Program-made: the position numbers and the translations under genes
The notes under the pieces: generated by a model
Told to the model about the DNA's origin: nothing
The model's database searches: none
Seen by the model: only the letters and a program-made list of their open reading frames with translations
Shown here: piece after piece, positions 1-8,927 of the stretch
Layout: every line of letters begins with the position of its first letter
How positions within the stretch are numbered: position 1 is the stretch's first letter
Source of the DNA: CAVREM01 sp963728825
GTDB taxonomy: Bacteria > Acidobacteriota > Vicinamibacteria > Vicinamibacterales > CAVVIG01
Direction: 5' to 3'
NCBI GenBank assembly: GCA_963728825.1
Contig: CAVSLA010000003.1
Location: 186,001 to 250,000, forward strand
DNA: 64,000 bases

Positions 1-558
1 CGGGAACCCCTCTCATCCAATACGGCGACGAGATTGGCATCTGGGACGACCTGTCGCTGCCCGAACGCGACTGCGCGAGGACCGCGATGCAGTGGTCGAG
101 CGACCCCTACGGCGGATTCTCGACGTCCAGCACGATCGTGGTGCCAATCATCGACGACCAGGAGCATGGCTACCGACGGGTGAACGTCGCCGATCAGCGA
201 CGCGATCCGAACTCGCTCCTGAACTGGACCGAACGCCGCATCCGTGCGCGGAAGGAGCTGCCGGAAATCGGCTGGGGCGACTGCACGATTCTGGAAACCG
301 ACTCGCCGCCGGTGCTTGCGCTGCGCTACGTGTGGCGCAACACCGCCCTCGTCACCTTGCACAACTTCGCCGATGCGCCCGGAGACCGTTCGCTTCGAGG
401 TTGGCACTCCCGATGGTCAGATGCTATGCGACCTGTTCGATGAAGATCACAGCCGCACGGGCGAATCGGGTAAGCACGAGATCACGCTGGGTCCATACAT
501 GCACAAGTGGTATCGCGTCGGTGGCTCGGACACGGTGTTGAAAAGAGCGCATTTCTGA
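1..558 (+). CDS. treS: Trehalose synthase/alpha-glucosyltransferase (GH13), C-terminal part, one frameshift
   Basis: This is the end of a GH13 enzyme of the TreS type, which interconverts maltose and trehalose in the cytoplasm. The 5' part lies outside the window. The reading frame starting at base 3 shows GTPLIQYGDEIG, then RTAMQWSSDPYGGFS and the LLNWTERRI segment, all in the order seen in TreS proteins. After NFADAP (about base 380) that frame runs into noise, while the frame starting at base 382 continues sensibly from ETVRFEVG to the stop at 556-558. Removing one G from the run at 381-382 restores one protein. I read this as one gene with a single-base insertion, possibly a sequencing error. 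It ends 5 bases from the convergent threonine operon. A related alpha-amylase-family enzyme is the alternative. Confidence 0.8.
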
Positions 559-563
559 TGGCT

Positions 564-827
564 TCAGGCGGACTCCAGAAACTGGCGCGGCAGCAGCGCG
601 AGCACCGGATATTGCCGCCGCAACTGGTCGACGCGCTGCCAGTACTCCTGCTTGCTGAACTCTTTCTGCAGGTAGCGCTCGCGTAATCTCCGGATTTCCC
701 ACTTGTAGAGGTCGCGAACGTAGTCTCGGACCACTTGCGGGGATGTGTGTGTTGTCGGACGGACGCCGTGGCGCGGCAGCGCGGCGAGGATGTCTGCACG
801 ATAGCGATACGTGCCCTCGTCAGCCAC
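564..827 (-). CDS. Conserved small protein of unknown function (87 aa)
   Basis: A small, highly charged, soluble protein. I do not recognise a family. It starts with GTG at 827, and its first 8 bases overlap the end of threonine synthase (stop 820-822), so translational coupling is likely. The sequence has a central basic/aromatic stretch (VRDYVRDLYKWEIRRLRERY) that looks helical, ending in FLESA. There is no signal peptide or membrane segment. It is the last gene of the tdh-thrB-thrC operon. Its stop lies only 5 bases from the stop of the convergent TreS gene, leaving no room for a separate terminator. Confidence 0.7.
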   Translation of the reverse strand: MADEGTYRYRADILAALPRHGVRPTTHTSPQVVRDYVRDLYKWEIRRLRERYLQKEFSKQEYWQRVDQLRRQYPVLALLPRQFLESA

Positions 828-2144
828 GCAGCGCCTCGGCGACCGCGTCGAGCGACGCGTCCATCCGCAGGATCTGCCGCGGCCGTGCAAGGGCGTCGGC
901 CAGCGGCGCCGGCGTCTGCAGTCGTCGTCCGATGACCGGTTCGACGATTTCGCGGAACTTCGCCGGATGCGCCGTCGCGAGGAAGATCCCCACCTGCCCC
1001 TCTCCGCCCGTCCTGCCTTTCCTGCCCCAGAAATGTCTTCACCCCGAGATACCCGATCGCGGAATGGGGATCGAGGAGATACCCCCTGGTTTCGTAGACG
1101 CGCTTGATGGTCTCGCGAACCTCGTCGTCGCTATGACGCGTGCCGGCGATGTCCTGCCGCATCTCGTCGACGTTGTCGTGGTACAGCCAGAGCATCCGTT
1201 CGAAGTTGCTGGGATGGCCGACATCCATCGCATTGGCGATCGTCCGCAGCGAGGGACGCGGTGTGAAGCGGCCGGTGACGAGGTACTCGGGCACGACGTC
1301 GTTGACGTTGGTGGCGGCGACGAAGCGCGTGATCGGCAGCCCCGCCCGTTTCGCCATCAACCCGGCGGTCAGGTTGCCGAAGTTCCCCGACGGCGTACAG
1401 CATCACAACCTGCGGGTCGAAGGCCTGCGGTCCGACCGCGCCAATGCCGCATGGAAGTAGTAGACCATCTGCGGCAGCAGTCGGCCGATGTTCACCGAGT
1501 TCGCGGACGTCAGTCGGACGCGTGAGCGGATGGCCTCGCTGCCGAATGCCTCGCGGGTGAGTCGATGACAATCGTCAAAGCTGCCGGCGACCGCATAGGC
1601 CCTGACGTTGCCGTCCTCCCCGTTGAACATGGTCAGCTGCGCTTCCTGTGTGGGGCTGACGCGTCCCTCTGGATAGAGCACCACCACGCGCGTGTGCGGA
1701 ACGCCGTGGAAGGCGTGCGCAACCGCACTGCCGGTGTCGCCAGAGGTGGCGGCCAGCACCGTCAACGGCTGATCGCCGGTGTCGAGCGCCGCCATCAGTC
1801 GCGCCATGGTACGAGCGCCGACATCCTTGAACGCCAGCGTCGGCCCATGAAACAGCTCGAGCGCGTAAATCCCGGGCTCGACCTCGACGAGCGGGATCGG
1901 AAAGTTGAGGGCCTCGACGACCGCCGCTTCGAAGGCGGTGGCATCGAGCTCACCGCGCGTGTAGGGTCTCAGGACCCGATAGGCGATCTCGGTGAGCGTG
2001 CGCGTCGGCAGCCGCTCGAGCTCTCGTTCCGACCAGGATTCGATCGCTTCGGGCACGTACAGCCCGCCGTCCGGTGCGAGTCCCTCGATGAGGGCCTCGC
2101 GAAGCGAGAACACGCTGACCGCCTCTGGTGGTTAGGAATTGCAC
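820..2144 (-). pseudogene. thrC: Threonine synthase, disrupted by four apparent frameshifts
   Basis: Threonine synthase is a PLP enzyme that turns O-phosphohomoserine into threonine. The family sequence is present from end to end but spread over three frames: MQFLTTRGGQ from a GTG at 2144; EGLAPDGGLYVPE through the PLP-lysine segment GPTLAFKD and AATSGDTG to MVYYFHAA; GPQAFDPQVVMLYA; PSGNFGNLTAGLMAKRAGLP to YLGVKTFLG; then GGEGQVGIFLATAHPAKF to the stop at 820. Apparent indels lie near 2114, 1441, 1394 and 1025. The second and fourth sit in G/C runs (a missing G and an extra G). Catalytic regions are conserved apart from the shifts. It overlaps thrB by 13 bases. It is either a recent pseudogene or, given intact thrB, an error-rich stretch of assembly. 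Confidence 0.85.
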
Positions 2145-3112
2145 GTGGAGAGGACGCGCGCGCCCTCGGGAGCGACTGGCGATACGTAAGTGCGCGGATC
2201 CCCGCCGATATGGGTGCGGACTGCGGCGGTCATCGCCGCCGCAACCCGCTCGGCGACGCGGGCGTCCTGGCACAGCGCAAAGATCGAAGGTCCCGATCCG
2301 GACAGGCTGCAGCCGAGCGCTCCGGCATCGACCGCCGCCCGTTTGATGGCCGCCAGGCCGGGGACCAGCGGCGCCCGACGCGGCTCCGCAATCGTGTCTT
2401 CGAGGGCCCGGCTGATGAGCGCGAAGTCGCTCCGGTGCAATCCGTCGACGAGCGCGCCCAGATTGGCCCATTGCCGGATGGCATCGGCAAGAGGCACCGT
2501 ATCGCCGAGCAGCGCGCGGGCCCGGGCGGTCTCGATCTCCAGATCCGGATGAACCACGACCGCCATGAGACCGGCGGGGACCGGAAGCCGCAGCACGTCG
2601 GGAGGATTCGGGCGCCGGACCAGCACGAAGCCGCCGCATAAACACGGCGCGATGTTGTCGGCGTGCGCCGATCCGGCACCGAGCCGCTCGCCTTCCAGCG
2701 CGCAGGCGATGAGTGTCTCGATCGATGAATGGCCGCCGACGAGCGCGTCCACGGCCACCACCGCCGCCACGGCGCTCGCCGCGCTGCCGCCAAGCCCGCT
2801 CGAGAGCGGCAATCCCTTCTTGATGCTGAGCGCCACTCCCCGCCGTTCGCCAAGCTTCGTCAGCAACGCCAGCGCGGCGATGCCGGCAGTATTGTGCGCC
2901 GCAGCGCGCGGCAGCCGGCCGCCGTCGCCCTCGATGGCTTCGATGAGCACGCCGTGCGCACCATCGCCCGGCCGCATCCCCCCAGGCGTACCCGGCGCCA
3001 GAAACCGCGCGGTGACCTCATCCCCGGGGCTGTCGAGGGCAAACCCGAGAACATCGAATCCACACGCGACGTTCGAGACGGTCGCCGGAGCAAAGGCGGT
3101 GGCGGAGATCAT
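2132..3112 (-). CDS. thrB: Homoserine kinase
   Basis: A cytoplasmic GHMP-family kinase that phosphorylates L-homoserine, the step before threonine synthase. The protein is 326 aa, a normal length. It begins with the typical strand (ATVSNVACGFDVLGFAL). The glycine/serine-rich phosphate loop (LPLSSGLGGSAASAVAAV) is near residue 100, and the third GHMP motif (LGCSLSGSGPSIFAL) lies near the C terminus. The ATG at 3110-3112 overlaps the stop of the upstream dehydrogenase by 4 bases, and its own end overlaps thrC, so the genes form one translationally coupled operon. thrA is not in the window. Confidence 0.95.
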   Translation of the reverse strand: MISATAFAPATVSNVACGFDVLGFALDSPGDEVTARFLAPGTPGGMRPGDGAHGVLIEAIEGDGGRLPRAAAHNTAGIAALALLTKLGERRGVALSIKKGLPLSSGLGGSAASAVAAVVAVDALVGGHSSIETLIACALEGERLGAGSAHADNIAPCLCGGFVLVRRPNPPDVLRLPVPAGLMAVVVHPDLEIETARARALLGDTVPLADAIRQWANLGALVDGLHRSDFALISRALEDTIAEPRRAPLVPGLAAIKRAAVDAGALGCSLSGSGPSIFALCQDARVAERVAAAMTAAVRTHIGGDPRTYVSPVAPEGARVLSTCNS

Positions 3113-4122
3113 CGTGAATAGTGTCGGCTGATGGTCGGGATGAGGTACTCGCGGAACGCGCGCTCGAAATCGTAGGCGGGCCTGAACCCCCAGTCGACGC
3201 GCGCCGCCGCGTCGTCGACGTCGGCGGGCCAGGAATCCACAATCCCCTGTCGCTTTTCGTCAATCTTATACGTGATCGACGCGCCGGGAAACGCCCCGAC
3301 GACCACCTCGCGGATCTCCGCCGCCGACACACTGAAGGCGCCGACGTTATACGTCGTGCGCCTCAGTCGCTCACGGGGCGCGGCCGCGATCGTCAACAGG
3401 GCATTGGACGCGTCGGGCATCGCCATGAAGGGAATTCTCGTGTCGGGACGGACGAAGCACACGTGGCTGCCCAACTTCGCCGCGCCGTGAATCATCTCGG
3501 ACGCGTAGTCGGAGGTGCCGCCCGACGGCTGGGTCGCCGCCGAAATCAATCCCGGAAAGCGGACCGCGCGAAAGTCGACGTGTGGCGTCGAGTCGACCGA
3601 CAGCTGCTTGTAATGCCGCGCGTAATAGCGCCCCAGTTCCTCCGCATACAGCTTGTTGCAGCCGTACATCGTCGTCGGATGAGCGTAGTCGTCTTCGCGA
3701 ACGCGCCCGGCGCGCTCTTTGGTCGCGAGATCGGGCAGCCCATAAGTGGCGATCGAGGAGGGGTAGATGAATTTGACCGCGCGGCCATGCGACTCGCCCT
3801 CTTTCTGCGCGAACTCGAGCAGGTTGAGCGTGCCTTCGACGTTCACCTGGTGAGCGGTCACGGGCGTGAATTCGGCGCGGGTCGACAACAGCGCCGCCAG
3901 GTGATACACGCAGTCCACCTCGAATTCCGCCAGCATCCGTTCCAGCAGGCTCGTGTCGCAGATCGACCCCGTGAATTCACGCCGGACCAGACGCGCCAGC
4001 GATGGCTCGAGCGGATTAACGTCGAGCGTGATGATCGCCGCGTCGGTCTCCGCAAAACGGGACACCAGCGCGTGGCCGATCTCGCCACCCGCGCCGGTGA
4101 CGAGCACAACCGGTTTTCGCAT
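3109..4122 (-). CDS. tdh: Short-chain type L-threonine 3-dehydrogenase (NAD-dependent epimerase fold)
   Basis: An extended short-chain dehydrogenase of 337 aa with an N-terminal NAD-binding loop (VTGAGGEIGHALV) and the catalytic Tyr-Lys pair in MYGCNK near residue 160, with PSSIATYG before it. Three segments point to the GalE-like threonine dehydrogenases rather than sugar epimerases: VRFPGLIS followed by GGTSDYASEM, the PFMAMPDA segment, and the C-terminal DSWPADVDDAAARVDWGF. These enzymes oxidise threonine to 2-amino-3-ketobutyrate. It is the first gene of the operon with thrB and thrC, overlapping thrB by 4 bases, which supports a link to threonine. The partner lyase (kbl) is not seen here. 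Confidence 0.82.
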   Translation of the reverse strand: MRKPVVLVTGAGGEIGHALVSRFAETDAAIITLDVNPLEPSLARLVRREFTGSICDTSLLERMLAEFEVDCVYHLAALLSTRAEFTPVTAHQVNVEGTLNLLEFAQKEGESHGRAVKFIYPSSIATYGLPDLATKERAGRVREDDYAHPTTMYGCNKLYAEELGRYYARHYKQLSVDSTPHVDFRAVRFPGLISAATQPSGGTSDYASEMIHGAAKLGSHVCFVRPDTRIPFMAMPDASNALLTIAAAPRERLRRTTYNVGAFSVSAAEIREVVVGAFPGASITYKIDEKRQGIVDSWPADVDDAAARVDWGFRPAYDFERAFREYLIPTISRHYSR

Positions 4123-4336
4123 GGGATTTCGATTGTACGTGCCGTATCGGTCAGTTTCGTAAGTTCGCGGGAGATCTCACATCCGGCTGGCAGAGTTCTG
4201 TTCTGGGACAGGCAGGCGCGGATGGTGAGCCCCTGAGGCGTCACGGGAACTTCCGTGCGATCAACACTTACGGCCAGCTCCGCCGTTCTGGCCGCGCACT
4301 TGCTCAATCAGGGGGCAGGCGATGCAAGGAGCCAAT

Positions 4337-5323
4337 ATGAAACGCGCAAGCGTCCTGATTACGGTTCTTGTCGTGACGGCGTTTTCGGCGGTGGTCACGG
4401 CGGACGACGATTCGGCAAAGTCGCAGCTGCTGGTGACCCACACGATCGTCGACCACGACCACGATCGGCTGGTGATCAAGGGCCTGAATTTCACCTCGCC
4501 CGCTTCCGGAAAATCCAAGAAGGGCGGCCCGGCCCCGGTCGTCACGCTCGATCTGCTGCCGATGACGGTCGTGAGCGCGACCTCCAACGAGATCGTGGTG
4601 TCGCTCTCGCGGTACTTCCCGTCAGGAAGCTACCTGCTCACGGTGTCGCGCGGAAACGGCACCGTTGAATCGGCGAATTTCGTCGTCGCGATTCCTTACG
4701 AATCACATGGTCCCGAGGGCGCCCCGCTCCCTGGACCGGCAGGGCCGCAAGGTCCTGCCGGCCCGGTTGGTCCAGCGGGCCCAGCGGGTCCGACAGGCCC
4801 GGCAGGTCCCGCGGGTCCGGAAGGGCTAGTCGGGCCATCTGGTCCGGCCGGTCCTGCGGGGCCGGCGGGTCCGGCAGGTGCAACAGGTCCGATGGGACCG
4901 ATGGGTCCGGCGGGTCCAGTGGGTCCGGCGGGTCCGGCAGGACCTGCTGGAGCGACCGGTAGTCAGGGTCCTGCGGGACCGACGGGCGCGACGGGCGCGA
5001 CCGGGGCGGCTGGACCTCAGGGACCGGCCGGCGTCAGCGGACTCGAAACGGTGTCGGTGCGAATCACGCCTGTCGTGGGACCGCAGTCGCTCTCGAACGA
5101 GCCGACCAGTCTGGCGATGGGACGAGCGTCGTGCCCGGCCGGAAAGCGTGTCCTCAGCGGCGGCTTCAATATGCAGGGCTGGTGGACCCGATTGCTCACG
5201 CCGATCGCGTCGCATCCGGAGCCGGCGACCGAGAGCTGGTTCGTGTCGCTCCGGAACAACACCACGGTGAGCCTCGGCGCCGTTGATGTGACGATTTACG
5301 CCGTCTGCGTCGCGGCGAACTAG
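4337..5323 (+). CDS. Secreted collagen-like protein with N-terminal IPT/TIG-like domain
   Basis: A 328-aa exported protein. The start at 4337 is chosen over an in-frame ATG at 4322 because AAGGAG (4326-4331) sits five bases before it and a clean signal peptide follows (MKRASVLITVLVV, ending near AVVTADD). Residues about 30-120 resemble an IPT/TIG-type beta domain (ITHTIVDHDHDRLVIKGLNF-like strands; ATSNEIVVSLS). Residues about 130-245 are an almost uninterrupted run of Gly-X-Y triplets, mostly GPAGP, GPTGA and GATGA. A C-terminal globular domain of about 80 aa follows (LSGGFNMQG). Bacterial collagen-like proteins form trimeric rods on the cell surface; that role is inferred here. The repeat is proline/alanine-rich. 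Confidence 0.9.
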   Translation: MKRASVLITVLVVTAFSAVVTADDDSAKSQLLVTHTIVDHDHDRLVIKGLNFTSPASGKSKKGGPAPVVTLDLLPMTVVSATSNEIVVSLSRYFPSGSYLLTVSRGNGTVESANFVVAIPYESHGPEGAPLPGPAGPQGPAGPVGPAGPAGPTGPAGPAGPEGLVGPSGPAGPAGPAGPAGATGPMGPMGPAGPVGPAGPAGPAGATGSQGPAGPTGATGATGAAGPQGPAGVSGLETVSVRITPVVGPQSLSNEPTSLAMGRASCPAGKRVLSGGFNMQGWWTRLLTPIASHPEPATESWFVSLRNNTTVSLGAVDVTIYAVCVAAN

Positions 5324-5329
5324 CAGTCC

Positions 5330-5355
5330 GCGCCGGGTCCTCAAGGATCCGGCGC
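5330..5355 (+). terminator. Hairpin after the collagen-like gene
   Basis: An 11-bp stem (GCGCCGGGTCC against GGATCCGGCGC, with one G-T pair) closes a TCAA tetraloop 7 bases after the collagen-gene stop and is followed by CTTT. It is a plausible but U-poor intrinsic terminator. The next gene starts 35 bases further on. Its GCCGGGTCC core also resembles the palindromes dispersed elsewhere in the window. Confidence 0.6.
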
Positions 5356-5390
5356 CTTTCCCGCCTCACGCGTGATGTATCGTGTAGCGC

Positions 5391-6833
5391 GTGAATCGCA
5401 CCAAGCTTGCCAAACCGGTCGGTAGGGAGGAAACGACCGGTTTTCTCGCCAACTTCGCCCTCACCCTCACCGCCTGGACCGAGAAGTGGGTCCCTGACGC
5501 GTTCATCTTCGCGCTGATCGGCACGGTCATCGTCATTGTCGGGGCGCTGGCGGCCACACCAGCGACGACCGGCGAAGTCGTCGACGCGTGGGGGCGCGGC
5601 TTCTGGGAGCTGATTCCGTTCACGCTCCAGATGTCGCTCATCATCATCACCGGGCACGTGCTGGCGACATCGCGGCCAATGCGCCGCGTGATTCGAATGA
5701 TTGCCGGGTGGCCCGAATCGCCGCGGGCCGCGGTCGCCCTCGTGACGTTCTTCGCGCTCGTGACGTCATGGATCAACTGGGGCTTCAGCCTGGTGTTCAG
5801 CGCGGTGCTGGCGCTCGAAGTCGCGCGGCGGGTCCGCGGCGTCGATTACCGCGCGCTCGCCGCGGCAAGTTTTCTGGGCATCGGCAGCATCTGGGCCCAG
5901 GGCCTCAGCGGATCGGCGGCGCTGCAGATGGCCAGCCCGGGCGCGCTGCAGCCGCAGATCCGCGAAATCGTCGCAGCCGGCGGCGTGGTACCTGGCGGGA
6001 TCATCCCCTTCCGCGACACGATTTTCCTCTGGCAGAGCCTGGTGTCCGTGGTCGTCGAGATCGTCGTCGTCACGCTGGTGATGTGGTTTGCCACGCCGCC
6101 CGCCAACCGGGCACGCACCGCGGCCGACCTCGGCATCACACTGCCTGACGAGGAACAGCGTGAACTTCAGTGGCCGGGCACTCCGGGGACGTGGCTGGAG
6201 CATTCGCCGATCCTCACGTGGCTGATCGTGGCGATTGGCGGTTCGTACCTGGTTCGCTACTTCATGGCAGCCGCTGAGCCGTTGAACGCCATCACGCTCA
6301 ACATCATCAACCTGTCATTTCTGCTGGTCGGCATGGTCCTGCACAAGACGCCTGCCCGGTTGATGCGCGCAGTCCAGGATGCGACCCCGGCGGTGTGGGG
6401 CGTGATTCTGCAGTTCCCGTTTTACGCGGGAATCGCCGGCATCATCACCGGCACGCATCTGAGCCAGCAGCTCGCGAGCGCCTTCGTCCAGATCTCGACG
6501 CCCACCAGTTTTCCGGCGGTCGTCGCCGTCTACTCCGCCGTGCTCGGCGTCTTCGTGCCCTCAGGTGGATCGAAATGGGTGATTGAAGCGCCCTACGTGA
6601 TGGAAGCGGCGCACACGCTGAAGGTGCATCTCGGCTGGATCGTCGCATCCTACGATCTCGGTGAAGCGCTTGCCAACCTCGTGCAGCCGTTCTGGATGCT
6701 GCCGATCCTCGGTCTGTTCCGCCTGGGCGCCCGCGACGTCATGGGCTATACGCTCGTCGTCTTCCTCGCGCTCGTGCCGACGGTACTGATTCTGGTCACG
6801 CTTCTCGGCAGCACGCTGTCGTATCCGCTGTAG
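5391..6833 (+). CDS. AtoE-type short-chain fatty acid transporter
   Basis: A 480-aa integral membrane protein with about a dozen hydrophobic segments, matching the AtoE/short-chain fatty acid transporter family (TIGR00366 type), which moves acetoacetate or butyrate-like acids across the inner membrane. Characteristic stretches are the N-terminal WTEKWVPDAFIFAL, SWINWGFSLVFSAVLA near residue 125, GSIWAQGLSGSAALQMA near 165, and FVPSGGSKWVIEAPYVMEAA near 390. The start is GTG at 5391. It is monocistronic between two hairpins. No catabolic genes adjoin it, so the natural substrate cannot be fixed from context. Confidence 0.88.
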   Translation: MNRTKLAKPVGREETTGFLANFALTLTAWTEKWVPDAFIFALIGTVIVIVGALAATPATTGEVVDAWGRGFWELIPFTLQMSLIIITGHVLATSRPMRRVIRMIAGWPESPRAAVALVTFFALVTSWINWGFSLVFSAVLALEVARRVRGVDYRALAAASFLGIGSIWAQGLSGSAALQMASPGALQPQIREIVAAGGVVPGGIIPFRDTIFLWQSLVSVVVEIVVVTLVMWFATPPANRARTAADLGITLPDEEQRELQWPGTPGTWLEHSPILTWLIVAIGGSYLVRYFMAAAEPLNAITLNIINLSFLLVGMVLHKTPARLMRAVQDATPAVWGVILQFPFYAGIAGIITGTHLSQQLASAFVQISTPTSFPAVVAVYSAVLGVFVPSGGSKWVIEAPYVMEAAHTLKVHLGWIVASYDLGEALANLVQPFWMLPILGLFRLGARDVMGYTLVVFLALVPTVLILVTLLGSTLSYPL

Positions 6834-6840
6834 CGATGTG

Positions 6841-6866
6841 AGGCCGGGTCCAAAAGGACCCGGCCT
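6841..6866. terminator. Bidirectional terminator between convergent genes
   Basis: A perfect 11-bp inverted repeat (AGGCCGGGTCC, AAAA loop, GGACCCGGCCT) fills the gap between the transporter stop (6833) and the stop of the convergent VWA gene (6868). Its position suits termination from both sides. There is no T tract, and the GGCCGGGTCC core again resembles the dispersed palindromes. Confidence 0.7.
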
Positions 6867-6867
6867 A

Positions 6868-7710
6868 CTATCCGAGGTAACCCGGCCGCGCTTTCACGGT
6901 ACGCCTGCCTTTCACCCGGACCTCGAGCTGATGCCAGCCTTGACGCGCCACCCCGCGGGGCGTGTAGCTGACGAGATACCGGTGCCGGAACTCGTCGAGG
7001 ACCCGGAGAAAGATCGACTCGAGATTTTCGGTCCGCTCCACCTCGTACAGCTGTCCGCCGGTCAGCTCCGTGAAGTTTTCGAGGAACTCGGGCTTGACGG
7101 CCGATCGTGTCGCGACGGCGTACGCAACCATGTCGGAGCGCCGCGCGGCATCGAGGACAAGGGCCGGCTGCAGCCAGCTCGACGTGTCGAGGCCGTCGCT
7201 GAACACGATCAGCAGCCCGCGCCCGACGTCCGCTTCGCCAACCATCATGGCGGCGAACGCCCCGTCGACCACGCCGGTCTCGCCAACCGCCTCGGCGCGA
7301 TCCAGTGCGGCCCGAACGGCAGCCATATCGCGTGTCAGACCCGCGCCCAGCGTGACGAGGTGGTTGAACGTCACGAGCGCTGCGTGATCGTCGCCCTTCA
7401 GGCCACGGAGGAGCGCAGCCGCGCCTGCGGCCAGCTGGTCGCGCCGGTCCCCTTCGAGGCTCCCGCTCATATCAAAAGCGAGAACGACGTTGAGCGGCAC
7501 CTGATCGAAGCTGACCAGATCCACCTGCTGCGTCACGCCGTTGTCGATGAGCTCGAAGTCGCCCGCGGTGAGGCCTGGGACGGGCCTGCCGTTTTCGGTG
7601 ACGAGCACGTCGACACGCACCGCCTCGACTCTGGACGAAAACGTCGCAGGCTGCGTCGACGCGGAGGTCGAGAGCGCCAGACACGCCGCCACGATCGCGA
7701 GCGCTCTCAT
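6868..7710 (-). CDS. VWA domain-containing secreted protein
   Basis: A 280-aa exported protein. The ATG at 7710 overlaps the upstream stop codon (ATGA), and a signal peptide follows directly (MRALAIVAACLALSTSAS). Residues about 30-75 form the strand pattern usual for this Acidobacterial family (VRVDVLVTENGRPVPGL then DFELIDNG). A von Willebrand factor A domain follows, with the metal-binding motif DMSGS (DxSxS) near residue 85 and a second acidic segment (FSDGLDTSS) near 170. The C-terminal part (FRHRYLVSYTP) is typical of VWFA proteins of this group. The role is unknown; such domains usually mediate protein contacts in the periplasm. It is translationally coupled to the TPR-like gene upstream. 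Confidence 0.85.
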   Translation of the reverse strand: MRALAIVAACLALSTSASTQPATFSSRVEAVRVDVLVTENGRPVPGLTAGDFELIDNGVTQQVDLVSFDQVPLNVVLAFDMSGSLEGDRRDQLAAGAAALLRGLKGDDHAALVTFNHLVTLGAGLTRDMAAVRAALDRAEAVGETGVVDGAFAAMMVGEADVGRGLLIVFSDGLDTSSWLQPALVLDAARRSDMVAYAVATRSAVKPEFLENFTELTGGQLYEVERTENLESIFLRVLDEFRHRYLVSYTPRGVARQGWHQLEVRVKGRRTVKARPGYLG

Positions 7711-8325
7711 CACTTCGTCTCCACGAACGGTGCCCGCAGCCGCCGCAGCAGGTCGTCGGCCTGTCGACCCTGCGCGACGTGATAGGTCCACCATGGATCG
7801 TCGTTCTCCGGATACGTCTGGGCGAGCTCGAACACGCGCCCGATGGCGGCCAACGCACCCGCTCGATCGCCTCCGTCGTAGTTTCCCAGCGCTTCCTCGG
7901 CGCTGCCGAGGAACAACCGGCCGTAGTACTTCAGCAGATCTTCGTCCGCCTCGGCGTGCGCCTGTCGGAGCAACTCCGCTGCCTCACGCAGTTGACCGCG
8001 CAGGAACAGGACGCATCCGGCGAAGCTGGTTGGGCGTGAAACGAACCTGCTGCGGCTTGCTTTGTCGCGACGTGCGAATCGTGATGAACGATTCGCGCGG
8101 CTCGCGCATCAACTGGGCCAGCGCCGCGGTGTCGAGCCAGAGCGCCTGAAGTTCAGAGGTGACCAGCGACCCGATCTCGTCGACCGGCTCGTCGACTTCA
8201 CCCGGCTGGTGGTGCAGCACCGCCTTCAGCCACTGCTCCACGCGCAGCATGCGTGCATCGTTCTGCTGCGCCGCGGCAGACAGCGGAACGATCGTCAGCA
8301 GGAAGACAGCGAACAATGAGCACAT
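7710..8325 (-). CDS. Exported TPR-like protein, one frameshift
   Basis: The N-terminal frame gives a signal peptide (MCSLFAVFLLTIVPLSAAAQ) and a helical region up to RFTPNQ near base 8026. From there the frame ending at 7710 continues as FAGCVLFLRGQLREAAELL and then AEADEDLLKYYGRLFLGSA and EALGNYDGGDRAGALAAIGR, which look like TPR-type helical pairs. Dropping one C at about 8025 joins the two halves into a protein of about 205 aa. The stop overlaps the ATG of the VWA gene, so the pair are probably expressed together. The function is unknown; a periplasmic scaffold acting with the VWA protein is inference. The frameshift may be a sequence error. Confidence 0.68.
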
Positions 8326-8329
8326 TCAC

Positions 8330-8400
8330 GCACCCTGCACCCGGCACCGTGCACCAGCACCCTGCACTGCGGCACCCTGCACCCGGCACCCTGTCCCGGC
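8330..8400. repeat. Period-7 repeat array (CACCCTG/CACCCGG type)
   Basis: About ten heptamers of the form CACCCTG or CACCCGG with some degenerate units (CACCGTG, CACCAG). The array occupies the whole gap between the start of the TPR-like gene (8325) and the stop of the next reverse gene (8402). Unit length is held while sequence varies. Confidence 0.75.
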
Positions 8401-8401
8401 G

Positions 8402-8896
8402 TTAGGCCCCCCGTTGAGGCAACCCCTCCAGCGCCCCCCACGTTTCCGGATCCTGACAAAGCAGCGTGTTCAGATACAGGGACACCTGCTCCGGCGGGAA
8501 CTGCTGCACGAGGTGCGCTGCGGCCGGTCCCAGCTTCGCAGGATCCGGCTTGATCTCATCGTCCTGAATCAGGCCCTCTTCGTGCTTGATGCCCAGGGCG
8601 TCGAGAAACGTCCCCATCATCGGCCGCTGCTCTGAGAGGTGATACACGATGAGCACGCGGGCGGCAATCGCGTCGGGAAGTGAGCCGAGGGTCGCCAGGT
8701 GGCGCGCTTTCCGATCCACGTCGAGCGACACGACGAACTTCGGCCGGAATTTTTTCTGCTGCGCGATGAGCAGCACCGCCTGGACCTGGTCGTCGGTCGC
8801 CTGCTCGTCAAGCCAGAAAGCCCGCGCCGCCTGCTGGCGAAGCTCGGGCGTGAGCCGTTTCCACAGTTTCGACGGTGTGAGCGCGGGTTCTGTCAT
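8402..8896 (-). CDS. Conserved hypothetical protein (164 aa)
   Basis: A soluble protein without signal peptide or membrane segment. I do not recognise a named domain. It begins with MTEPALTPSKLWKRLTPELR and has a mixed helix/strand middle (KKFRPKFVVSLDVDRKARHLA) and a C-terminal helix region (AAAHLVQQFPPEQVSLYLNTLL). The first part (LTPELRQQAARAFW followed by an acidic helix) looks like a small helical domain. The gene lies downstream of nothing on its strand and upstream of the TPR/VWA pair, from which it is separated by a heptamer array. Coding composition and length support a real gene. Confidence 0.75.
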   Translation of the reverse strand: MTEPALTPSKLWKRLTPELRQQAARAFWLDEQATDDQVQAVLLIAQQKKFRPKFVVSLDVDRKARHLATLGSLPDAIAARVLIVYHLSEQRPMMGTFLDALGIKHEEGLIQDDEIKPDPAKLGPAAAHLVQQFPPEQVSLYLNTLLCQDPETWGALEGLPQRGA

Positions 8897-8927
8897 TTCC
8901 TATATTCTAGGAGCGGTTCAGATGTGC

